Below, piece by piece: positions 1 to 5,285 of a stretch of 5,285 nucleotides of DNA. The notes below the pieces were generated by a model. The model made no database searches, was not told the origin of the DNA, and saw nothing but the letters and a program-made list of their open reading frames with translations. The position numbers and the translations under genes were made by a program. Source of the stretch: Planctomycetota bacterium (GTDB lineage: Bacteria; Planctomycetota; Phycisphaerae; Sedimentisphaerales; Anaerobacaceae); NCBI GenBank assembly GCA_017885385.1, contig JAFNGF010000172.1:1-5285 (forward strand), given 5' to 3'. The first letter of the stretch is position 1. Each line of letters starts with the position of its first letter.

Positions 1-52
1 ATTCTGTCGTGCGATGTCCTATTATGACTTTTTATGCCTGGTTATTGCGTAT

Positions 53-382
53 TTAGAAGCGTTCTCTGCCGCCGCCTCTTCTTCCTCCTCCTCCTCCTCC
101 TCCTCCTCCGCCGCCGCCGCCGAAGGGTCGACGGCCTTCGCTGCGGGGACGAGCCTCGCTGACTTTAATTTCTTGTCCCATGAGGTCCTTGCCGTTCATT
201 TCGGCGATTGCAAGATCGGCTTCCTTCTTGGAGGGCATCTCAACAAAGCCGAAGCCTCTTGGTTCGCCGGTGAATTTGTCTTTTATGACAGTGGCGGATT
301 CGACCTGGCCATGGGCTTCAAAAGCCTGACGCAAAGCATCATCGGTTAAATCATGTGCCAGATTCCCTACATAGATGTTCAT
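53..382 (-). CDS. Glycine-rich RRM RNA-binding protein (cold-shock type)
   Basis: A complete 109-residue protein with one RNA recognition motif followed by a glycine/arginine tail. RNP2 (IYVGNL) lies at residues 3-8 and RNP1 (RGFGFVEM) at 42-49, with the RNA-stacking aromatics Y4, F44 and F46 all present. The RRM ends near residue 78. The basic tail (about 79-109) contains 13 consecutive glycines flanked by arginines and ends in RERF. Length and layout match the small single-RRM proteins of cyanobacteria, planctomycetes and proteobacteria. These bind single-stranded RNA in the cytoplasm and are often cold-induced. The ATG start is supported by AGGAAG six bases upstream (389-394 on the plus strand). 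The gene is separated from ribD by 533 bp, so it is probably its own transcription unit. The family call is secure. The specific RNA targets and cold induction are inferred. Confidence 0.95.
   Translation of the reverse strand: MNIYVGNLAHDLTDDALRQAFEAHGQVESATVIKDKFTGEPRGFGFVEMPSKKEADLAIAEMNGKDLMGQEIKVSEARPRSEGRRPFGGGGGGGGGGGGGRRGGGRERF
83..121 (-). repeat. GGA/GGC triplet repeat encoding polyglycine
   Basis: Read on the coding (minus) strand, this is four GGC codons followed by nine GGA codons, giving 13 glycines in a row. Two AGA and three further GGC codons follow on the other side. The GGA run is a perfect nine-unit microsatellite. Copy-number change by slippage would keep the frame and only lengthen or shorten the glycine tail. 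Confidence 0.9.
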
Positions 383-428
383 TTTGTTCTTCCTTTCCTG
401 ATTCTAAACTGTCTTGAAAACCTCTACC

Positions 429-442
429 GGAGTCTCGACTCC
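429..442. repeat. Short inverted repeat in the RRM gene leader
   Basis: GGAGTC and GACTCC flank two bases, a perfect 6+6 dyad about 47 nt upstream of the RRM start codon. As RNA it would fold with five pairs and a four-base loop. It could be a leader hairpin or a protein-binding dyad. Its function is unknown. Confidence 0.4.
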
Positions 443-593
443 TAATTAGCGTCAGTTCTGGCTTGTGCGACGGGCGGGCTGACTTTCAAATGCCAATCGA
501 CAGGCCCAGCAATCTGTTTATGTGCATCAACAACCTTTCTCAGTGAATCCCGGCAGAATAAGAGAAGTGATGCTGCTGGTAGGTCTCAGCCCT

Positions 594-609
594 AACATTA
601 ATTAGTGTT
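594..609. repeat. 16-bp near-palindrome, operator-like
   Basis: The sequence AACATTAATTAGTGTT is symmetrical except for one base pair (positions 5 and 12). Its centre is the perfect palindrome TAATTA. It overlaps the candidate -10 element of the RRM gene promoter, which is where a repressor site would be expected. The symmetry is seen directly; a regulatory role is inferred. Confidence 0.35.
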
Positions 610-625
610 GACTCTGCTATTTCAA
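597..625 (-). promoter_or_regulatory. Candidate promoter of the RRM gene
   Basis: On the minus strand, TTGAAA (620-625, five of six to the -35 consensus) is followed after exactly 17 bp by ATTAAT (597-602, four of six to the -10 consensus). Transcription would start near 590 and give a leader of about 200 nt. Cold-shock genes often have long leaders. The -10 match is modest and the DNA is AT-rich, so a chance match is possible. Confidence 0.25.
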
Positions 626-915
626 TAGTCTCTCACACAATCATTTCAATTTACGCCGGATTCTATTGCCGTTTTTGGCTGAATGCAACAAGTATTTCAT
701 TTTTTTGGAAATATTTTTGCAAGGGCTGTTCCAAACGGGGCTAATTTTACCATTTCAGGAGCTGCCGCAAAGGAGGATGTTTGAGATATTTTTGATTTCA
801 CTATTTTTTTTTCAGCCCGCCCATTTTTCTGCCGGCGCGGGCGACAATAATTTCAGCCAAATCGACCCCTTATCTTATTTCAAGGGCACTGCGCAGACCG
901 AGGACTCCCGCCTTT

Positions 916-2085
916 TTAGCAGTTTTCGGCTCCCCGAATTGAGAGCTGCCGGAGCGCCTTTTCCGTCAAGCCGGTCAGGCGAATATCGTCGGCGAAACGC
1001 TTTACGTCAACGTAATGTAGGCTGACTGCTGCGCTTAATTCAGCCATCGGCTCGGAGATGCCGAGGCTGCCTTGCGAGCCTAATATCTTCGGCGTAATGT
1101 AAACACAGATTTCGTCGGCAAGCTCCCGTTTCAAAAACGAAGTCAGAACCGTCGGGCCGCCTTCTACAAGCAATTGAGTGACGCCGCGCCTGCTCAGCTC
1201 GTCGAGCAGCGATTCTATGTCACATCGGCCTTGGTCCATTGGCACGGTCAATAGTTCAGCTCCTTTGTGTGCTATTTTATCCACTATGTCTGAATTGGCC
1301 TTAACCGCTCCTTCATTGGTTACGATCAGCACCGGCACTTTCTTAGCCGTTGCCAGCAGCCGGCAATTCAAAGGAATTCTCAGGTGTGTGTCCAGCACGA
1401 TTCTGGCTGGTTTTTTTCCTCTGCTTGGCCTGGCCGTGAGCAGCGGGTCGTCGGCGATTACCGTATTGACGCCCACCAGTATCCCCTGCACCCGCCGGCG
1501 CAGCCTGTGGGCGTCTTTTCTGCTTAGCTCATTCGAAATCCAGCACCGGGCCACTGGCCCGGAATTTCGAACTTTTCCGGCATAAGCAACTTTTCCGTCG
1601 ATACTTTGCGCCCATTTTAGTATCACCCAGCATTTGCCGGCAGCGGCGAATTTGATAAACGGGGCGTTCAGTATGCGCGCCTCGGTCTCACAGACGCCTG
1701 TTCGAGCTTCAATTCCAGCCTCTCGCAATCGCTTCATCCCAGCGCCGTTGGCGTGCGGCGATGGGTCGATCGTCGCCGCCACTACCTTTGCTATGCCGGC
1801 GGCGATTATCGCATCGGTGCAGGGCGGCGTCTTTCCGTAGTGACAGCACGGCTCAAGGGTGACATACATCGTTGCTCCCTGCGGATTGACGCCAGGCTCT
1901 TTGCAGTCTTGCAGGGCGTTTATCTCAGCGTGGGGGCCGCCGAATTTCTTGTGCCGGCCTTTGCCGATAATCCGGCCGTCTTTCACGATAATACAACCAA
2001 CCGCCGGATTTGGCTCAACTGAGCCGATGCCGCGCTTCGCCAGCCTTAGCGCCATCTGCATGAAGTTTTCATCCTGGGTACCCAT
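916..2085 (-). CDS. ribD: RibD, bifunctional riboflavin deaminase/reductase
   Basis: This enzyme performs two successive steps of riboflavin synthesis in the cytoplasm: deamination of the pyrimidine intermediate derived from GTP, then NADPH-dependent reduction of its ribosyl side chain. Numbering from the ATG at 2085 (389 residues), the N-terminal deaminase domain (about 1-145) has the zinc and catalytic residues H52 and E54 (in PHAEINAL) and C80 and C89 (in LEPCCHYGKTPPC). The C-terminal reductase domain (about 152-370) has LKWAQSIDGK, ILVGVNTVIADDPLLTAR and LLVEGGPTVL. The protein is full length and intact. The ATG overlaps the stop codon of the upstream flavoprotein gene (TAATG), which suggests translational coupling. 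A GTG at 2091, two codons earlier, lies 10 bp from an AGGAG and is an alternative start. It is the last gene of the ligA operon. No other rib genes and no FMN riboswitch are visible. Confidence 0.96.
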   Translation of the reverse strand: MGTQDENFMQMALRLAKRGIGSVEPNPAVGCIIVKDGRIIGKGRHKKFGGPHAEINALQDCKEPGVNPQGATMYVTLEPCCHYGKTPPCTDAIIAAGIAKVVAATIDPSPHANGAGMKRLREAGIEARTGVCETEARILNAPFIKFAAAGKCWVILKWAQSIDGKVAYAGKVRNSGPVARCWISNELSRKDAHRLRRRVQGILVGVNTVIADDPLLTARPSRGKKPARIVLDTHLRIPLNCRLLATAKKVPVLIVTNEGAVKANSDIVDKIAHKGAELLTVPMDQGRCDIESLLDELSRRGVTQLLVEGGPTVLTSFLKRELADEICVYITPKILGSQGSLGISEPMAELSAAVSLHYVDVKRFADDIRLTGLTEKALRQLSIRGAENC

Positions 2086-2690
2086 TAGCACACAAGTTTG
2101 TCTCCTGCCTTAATCGCTGCAAGTGCATCCTTTTCGTTTAGTTTTTGATCTTCCTTTTGGCAAACAGCTCCAAAGTAAAGCGATTTCACCACCTTTGCCC
2201 CTAAACACCTCGCCGCTTCTTTCAAGATACTCTGTGCACCCCGAAAGATAATCCTGCCAAGCCACGCAGGACAGCCGCTCGAGGTAACAATAACCGCTTC
2301 TTTATTTACTTGTTTTATTCGATGCCTCGGTATTAGCTTGCCCCACGGCCAATAACAATATGGCAAGAGCCTTTCAATAAACCTCTTCATAATAGCGGTG
2401 ACAGTAAAGAAGTTTATAGGCGCCCCAAGCACCACCCCATCGGCAATATCAATTTCATCAAGTATATGCTCCATATCGTCATTGTGTACGCACTTGGTCC
2501 TTGCTCCATCGACGTTTTTTTGAGTGCATTTTCGGCAGTTGTTACAAAACTCAATGTGCTTGTCGATAAGGTATATCTTTTCTATCTCAGCTCCTTTGGC
2601 CTGTGCCCCTTGCAGAACTGCGGAGACAGCACTATTAATGATTCTGCCCTTGCGATAGCTACCAACAATAGCAATGATTTTCTTGCTCAT
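2085..2690 (-). CDS. Flavodoxin-fold FMN reductase / iron-sulfur flavoprotein-like protein
   Basis: This 201-residue protein is of the NADPH-dependent FMN reductase type. A Rossmann-like N-terminal strand leads to GSYRKGRI (10-17), the usual FMN-phosphate loop position. The segment GAPINFFTVTAIMKRFIER (89-107) matches the family's second flavin-contact region (SPVYFGSVSAQ-KAFIDR in relatives). Cysteines 49, 52, 55 and 67 form C-x2-C-x2-C-x11-C, reminiscent of the 4Fe-4S motif of archaeal iron-sulfur flavoproteins but with a longer last gap. Cluster binding is therefore possible, not shown. The likely role is two-electron transfer between NAD(P)H, flavin and an unknown partner in the cytoplasm. 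The gene sits 37 bp after ligA and overlaps ribD by TAATG. It is more AT-rich than both. ATG at 2690 is the natural start since the FMN loop follows directly; its ribosome binding site is weak. The substrate is unknown. Confidence 0.88.
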   Translation of the reverse strand: MSKKIIAIVGSYRKGRIINSAVSAVLQGAQAKGAEIEKIYLIDKHIEFCNNCRKCTQKNVDGARTKCVHNDDMEHILDEIDIADGVVLGAPINFFTVTAIMKRFIERLLPYCYWPWGKLIPRHRIKQVNKEAVIVTSSGCPAWLGRIIFRGAQSILKEAARCLGAKVVKSLYFGAVCQKEDQKLNEKDALAAIKAGDKLVC

Positions 2691-2727
2691 TATTATTCTT
2701 CGCTTTCTAAGGTCGTTGCGGAGGTAG

Positions 2728-4731
2728 CTAACCCTTTATTATTTCCTGAAATTGTTTCTCGTCTATTACTTTAACCCCCAGCTGCCGGGCCCTATCCAGC
2801 TTGCTGCCGGGTTCTTTGCCGGCCAATACAAAGTCGGTTTTCTTACTCACGCTGGATGCCGGCTTTCCGCCGGCTTGTTTGATCGCCTGCTCAATCTGCG
2901 GGCGTGTGAACTTTTCCAGCGTGCCGGTAACAACGATGGTTTTCCCGGCTAATTGACCTGCGCGCCGCACTTTTTTCGGCTGTTCAGGCCTTACGCCTGC
3001 GGTTAGCAGCCCTTCAATTACCGCTCGGTTCGCTGGGTTGCGGAAATATTCATACACGCTTTCTGCTATCTTAGGTCCGATTTGCTCTACGGTCTGGAGT
3101 GCTTCTACGTCGGCGGCCATAAGAGCATCCAGCGAGCCGAAATGTTCCGCCAAAATGTCGGCTGATTGGCCGCCGATGTGACGAATACCCAGAGCGGCTA
3201 CGAGCCGCCACAGCGGGCGTGCTTTGCTCTTTTCTATCGCAGCTATGACGTTATCTGCGCTTTTTTCGCCCATCCGTTCCAGAGTCATCAGGTCCGATTT
3301 CTGCAATTTGTAAAGGTCGGCGAAATTTTTCACCAAGCCCGACTCGACCAGCTGCTCGATCAGCGCAGGCCCAAGATTTTCAATATCCATCTGGTCTCGA
3401 CCGGCAAAATATCGCAGGCGTTCCTTCAATTGACCCAGGCAGTCCGGATTAACGCAGCGGATGTAAACGCCTTCTTTATCCTTTGCAACGGCGGAGCCGC
3501 AATTTGGACATTTAGCCGGCACTTTGAAGGGCACGGCCCCGGCGGGTCTAAGCTCTTTTTCTACCTCCACAACCTGCGGGATTATCTCGCCGGCCTTTTC
3601 AATCAATACGGTGTCGCCGCATCGAGCATCCAGCCGAGCCAGCTCATCGAAGTTGTGCAGGCTTGCCCGCTTGACCGTTGTCCCTGCCAGCAGTACCGGC
3701 GTCAGATTTGCCACCGGCGTTAGAATTCCGCTTTTGCCGACCTGTACGTCAATTGATTCAATAGTGGTTTGGGCACGTTCTGCGGCAAACTTGTAGGAAA
3801 TGCACCAGCGAGGCGCTCGCCCGGTTGCGCCGAGTGCGTCCCGCTGGTCAAAGCGGTTAATCTTTATTACCATTCCATCGGTTTTGTAATCTAACGTCAG
3901 CCGCTTTTCGCTCCAGGAAAAACAGATATCTATGACCTGCTCTATGTCCCCGGCTTTTGCGTTGTGAGGGTTAACGGGCAGCCCGAATTGTTTGAAATTC
4001 TGCAGGGTCTCGTAGTGCGTTTGCGCCAAAGGCTCGGAGACTTCGCCGGCGGCGTAGGCAAAGAATGAGAGATTTCTGGCGGCGGTGATTCTTGCATCCA
4101 GCAGCTTCAAAGAGCCGGCAGCCGCGTTCCGCGGATTGGCGAAGACCGGCTCGCCCGTCTGGGAGCGCTGCTTATTCAGCTCGATAAAAGACTTGGTGGG
4201 CATATAAACTTCACCGCGGACTTCCAGTATCCCCGGGATTCCGCCGCCGTCCAAAAGCGCAAGCGGGACAGCTTTGATGGTTCGCACGTTGGCGGTAACG
4301 TCGTCGCCCACTTCGCCGTCGCCGCGAGTTGCGGCGGTGACGAGCCGGCCGTTTTCGTAGCGAAGGCTTACAGCCAGGCCGTCGAACTTTAGCTCGACAA
4401 CATAGTCATAATCTTCGCCGCCCAGCTGTTTGCGGATCCTTTCATCGAAGGCCCTAAGCTCATCGGCGCTATAGGTATTATCCATACTGAGCATAGGGAT
4501 GGTGTGTCGGACGGCGGCAAAACCTTCGAGCGGCCGGCCGGAAACGCGCTGCGTGGGCGAATCCGGCGTTACAAGCTCCGGATTTGCTTGCTCCAACGCC
4601 TTAAGCTCAGCGAAAAGTTTGTCGTATTGCCGGTCGCTGATTTGCGGCTGATTGAGCGCGTAATAAAGGTAGTCGTGCCTTCGGATTTCGTTGCGTAACT
4701 GCTCGATTCTTTTCTTTGCATCTTTAGCCAT
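2728..4731 (-). CDS. ligA: NAD-dependent DNA ligase LigA
   Basis: LigA seals nicks in duplex DNA during replication and repair, using NAD+ as adenylate donor. Numbered from the ATG at 4731 the protein has 667 residues, the family norm (E. coli 671). In order it shows domain Ia with HDYLYY (20-24) and ISDRQYD (31-37), which contact NAD+; the adenylation domain with the active-site lysine K115 in KFDG (115-118), RGDGEVGDD, RGEVYMP (172-178) and DGMVIKIN (285-292); an OB fold; a four-cysteine zinc finger (C408, C411, C426, C431); helix-hairpin-helix repeats (about 450-580); and a C-terminal BRCT domain (about 592-667). All key residues are present. An upstream in-frame TTG at 4767 would add 12 residues that lie in repeat DNA and do not match the family, so the ATG is preferred although no strong Shine-Dalgarno sequence precedes it. 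It is the first gene of the operon with the flavoprotein gene and ribD. Confidence 0.98.
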   Translation of the reverse strand: MAKDAKKRIEQLRNEIRRHDYLYYALNQPQISDRQYDKLFAELKALEQANPELVTPDSPTQRVSGRPLEGFAAVRHTIPMLSMDNTYSADELRAFDERIRKQLGGEDYDYVVELKFDGLAVSLRYENGRLVTAATRGDGEVGDDVTANVRTIKAVPLALLDGGGIPGILEVRGEVYMPTKSFIELNKQRSQTGEPVFANPRNAAAGSLKLLDARITAARNLSFFAYAAGEVSEPLAQTHYETLQNFKQFGLPVNPHNAKAGDIEQVIDICFSWSEKRLTLDYKTDGMVIKINRFDQRDALGATGRAPRWCISYKFAAERAQTTIESIDVQVGKSGILTPVANLTPVLLAGTTVKRASLHNFDELARLDARCGDTVLIEKAGEIIPQVVEVEKELRPAGAVPFKVPAKCPNCGSAVAKDKEGVYIRCVNPDCLGQLKERLRYFAGRDQMDIENLGPALIEQLVESGLVKNFADLYKLQKSDLMTLERMGEKSADNVIAAIEKSKARPLWRLVAALGIRHIGGQSADILAEHFGSLDALMAADVEALQTVEQIGPKIAESVYEYFRNPANRAVIEGLLTAGVRPEQPKKVRRAGQLAGKTIVVTGTLEKFTRPQIEQAIKQAGGKPASSVSKKTDFVLAGKEPGSKLDRARQLGVKVIDEKQFQEIIKG

Positions 4732-4745
4732 AGCGATGCGCCCAT

Positions 4746-4875
4746 CATCAGGGTACCAGGTTATCAAGAAGTGGTCATCAGTTTATCAGGTTATCAGAAA
4801 GCCGGCCTGGCTCTCTTTTTGGCTGGTTTCCTGAGACCCTGATGCCCTGCACCCTGATTTCCTGGTGCGCTGATT
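4746..4875. repeat. Imperfect inverted repeat of ATCAGG/CTGAT words in the ligA leader
   Basis: The left arm (about 4746-4807) carries ATCAG at 4747, 4777, 4785 and 4793, with ATCAA at 4763. The right arm (about 4821-4875) carries the complement as CTGAG at 4831 and CTGAT at 4839, 4854 and 4870. Aligned as reverse complements, the arms share ATCAG, ACCAGG, ATCA, CATCAG, TCAGG and a GC-rich inner end (GCCGGCC against CCAGCC), with one gap of about 7 nt. The spacer (4808-4820) is short. As RNA read from the ligA promoter, the region could fold into a long interrupted hairpin that fills most of the leader. Confidence 0.6.
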
Positions 4876-4881
4876 CTCTAA

Positions 4882-4910
4882 TTTATATCCTTTTTCCGCA
4901 CATTTTGCAA
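4882..4910 (-). promoter_or_regulatory. Promoter of the ligA operon
   Basis: On the minus strand, TTGCAA (4905-4910, four of six to the -35 consensus) is followed after exactly 17 bp by TATAAA (4882-4887, five of six to the -10 consensus). The predicted start of transcription is near 4875, at the very edge of the inverted repeat, which gives a leader of about 145 nt before the ligA ATG. This is the best sigma70-like match in the intergenic region for this direction. Confidence 0.55.
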
Positions 4911-4964
4911 GACCGCCGATGGAACGTTTTTTCGGGCGGAAAAATTTCTCTTTCTGTTGGGCTA

Positions 4965-4973
4965 TGATACAAT
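4965..4973 (+). promoter_or_regulatory. Extended -10 promoter for the divergent secreted-protein gene
   Basis: TGA followed by TACAAT (4968-4973, five of six to TATAAT) has the form of an extended -10 element, which can work without a good -35; none is seen 17 bp upstream. Transcription would start near 4980, about 60 nt before the start codon at 5042. It lies back to back with the ligA promoter, about 55 bp away. Confidence 0.4.
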
Positions 4974-5029
4974 TAAAGTGACGCGTTGTCATGGTAATCG
5001 CCATATATCTATTTACGCTGATTGTCAGC

Positions 5030-5034
5030 GGGAG
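5030..5034 (+). promoter_or_regulatory. Ribosome binding site deciding the start at 5042
   Basis: GGGAG lies seven bases before the ATG at 5042. An in-frame ATG at 4991 has no comparable site and would put 17 extra residues in front of an already complete signal peptide, so 5042 is chosen. Confidence 0.6.
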
Positions 5035-5041
5035 CCATATC

Positions 5042-5285
5042 ATGAGAATGGTTACGGCAGCAGCTAAACCTTTAGGCCTGGTGTTATGCACCGGCATGTT
5101 GCTTTTCTTTTCGCTGTGTCTGGCAAGTGCTGCGATTGCTCAGACCGAGATTCATCCTGTGCCTCGTGAGCATCCGCGATTGCTCGGTTCTCGCCGGCGC
5201 CTGCAGAGCCTGGCAAAAGAGCGTGCCGAGGCTTACCAGCGTGTCGTCAATGTCGCACGCCAGGCTGACGCCGACGACCACTCCA
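5042..5285 (+). CDS. Secreted protein, N-terminal fragment; possible heparinase II/III-like or DUF4962 polysaccharide lyase
   Basis: The reading frame is open from 5042 to the right edge (81 codons) and the gene continues outside the window. It begins with a classical signal peptide: a basic start (MRMVTAAAK), a hydrophobic core (LGLVLCTGMLLFFSLCLA) and an A-I-A cleavage site at residues 31-33, followed by QTE. The mature start contains PREHPRLLGSRRRLQSL and then a helix rich in charged residues. The H-P-R-L-L word followed by a short helix with leucines is typical of the N-terminal (alpha/alpha) domain of heparinase II/III, alginate lyase-like and DUF4962 proteins, which are abundant in planctomycetes. 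This suggests an exported polysaccharide-degrading enzyme, but the catalytic part is not in the window, so the family is a guess. The gene is divergent from ligA with its own promoter. Confidence 0.8.
   Translation, partial: MRMVTAAAKPLGLVLCTGMLLFFSLCLASAAIAQTEIHPVPREHPRLLGSRRRLQSLAKERAEAYQRVVNVARQADADDHS

Larger units (their letters stand above)
383..915. other. Intergenic region between the RRM gene and ribD (533 bp)
   Basis: No supported protein gene lies here. On the minus strand it is the downstream side of ribD and the upstream side of the RRM gene. It holds a possible minus-strand promoter (597-625), a 16-bp near-palindrome (594-609), a short perfect inverted repeat close to the RRM start (429-442), a possible 13-codon upstream ORF on the minus strand (486-527, MHINRLLGLSIGI) and an AT-rich, T-tract-rich section (about 660-812). 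Two weak hairpins (815-842 and 867-886) lie downstream of ribD, but neither is followed by a T run in the ribD direction, so I do not call a terminator. No tRNA or riboswitch pattern was recognised. Confidence 0.7.

Noticed and set aside
14..349. Plus-strand open frame with a long serine and alanine run
   Set aside because: It is the antisense of the RRM gene. The serine/alanine run is only the complement of the GGA/GGC tract, and RRM motifs are clear on the other strand.
804..842. GC-rich inverted repeat (815-820 with 837-842) next to nine T (804-812), considered as the ribD terminator
   Set aside because: Read in the ribD direction, the hairpin is followed by A bases, not T. On the plus strand the T run comes before the hairpin. 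The 16-nt loop is also long for a six-pair stem.
867..886. CCCTT/AAGGG hairpin downstream of ribD, considered as a terminator
   Set aside because: There are only five pairs with a 10-nt loop and no T run in either direction.
666..1025. Plus-strand open frame of up to 119 codons with an AGGAGG at 771-776
   Set aside because: It would start at TTG and overlaps the 3' end of ribD by about 110 bp in antisense. The AGGAGG touches the internal ATG at 777 directly, leaving no spacing. The protein has no recognisable motif.
1178..2113. Several plus-strand open frames across ribD
   Set aside because: They are shadows of the GC-rich ribD coding strand. None has a domain motif or a good ribosome binding site.
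2086..2727. FMN riboswitch upstream of ribD
   Set aside because: ribD starts inside the stop codon of the previous gene, and no RFN-type conserved blocks are visible in the surrounding or ligA leader sequence.
3166..3796. Plus-strand open frames of 185 and 90 codons inside ligA
   Set aside because: They are antisense to highly conserved LigA sequence, including the zinc finger and adenylation domain, and show no family features.
4746..4875. CRISPR array, because of recurring short words
   Set aside because: The words are only 5-6 nt, irregularly spaced and in opposite orientations on the two sides. There are no constant repeats of 20 or more bases with unique spacers.
4786..5097. Minus-strand open frame of 103 codons upstream of ligA
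   Set aside because: It runs across the ATCAGG repeats, the ligA promoter and the antisense of the signal peptide of the divergent gene. Its residues reflect repeat DNA.

Overview
The window looks like chromosomal DNA from a free-living bacterium, most plausibly a planctomycete of the Phycisphaerae type or a relative. This guess rests on the mix of a short glycine-rich RRM protein, a secreted protein whose start resembles heparinase-type polysaccharide lyases, moderately GC-rich housekeeping genes, and intergenic DNA built from degenerate ATCAGG/CTGAT words. No rRNA or other marker fixes the taxonomy, so it is an inference.

From left to right, positions 53-382 (minus strand) encode a complete cold-shock-type RRM RNA-binding protein whose glycine-rich tail is written in a GGA/GGC triplet repeat. 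Positions 383-915 are a gene-poor stretch holding the leader and probable promoter of that gene and a near-perfect palindrome. I see no convincing terminator there.

Positions 916-4731 form one compact minus-strand operon, transcribed in the order ligA (NAD-dependent DNA ligase), then a small FMN-reductase/iron-sulfur-flavoprotein-like gene, then ribD (bifunctional riboflavin deaminase/reductase). ligA and the flavoprotein gene are 37 bp apart. The flavoprotein gene and ribD share a TAATG stop/start overlap. All three products deal with pyridine or flavin nucleotides: LigA consumes NAD+, RibD makes a flavin precursor using NADPH, and the middle protein probably binds FMN. The middle gene is visibly more AT-rich than its neighbours.

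Positions 4732-5041 separate ligA from a divergent plus-strand gene. A good sigma70-type promoter for the ligA operon lies at 4882-4910. The predicted ligA leader between it and the start codon consists almost entirely of an imperfect inverted repeat with arms of roughly 55-60 nt. An extended -10 at about 4965-4973 could serve the divergent gene. That gene starts at 5042, runs off the right edge, and encodes a signal peptide followed by a motif resembling the N-terminus of heparinase II/III or DUF4962-type proteins.

There are no tRNAs, rRNAs, CRISPR arrays, insertion sequences or recognisable riboswitches. In particular there is no FMN riboswitch upstream of ribD. The content is mostly ordinary housekeeping; the structured ligA leader and the cysteine-bearing flavoprotein inserted in the operon are the least ordinary items. 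I did not find a clear new defence or mobile system.
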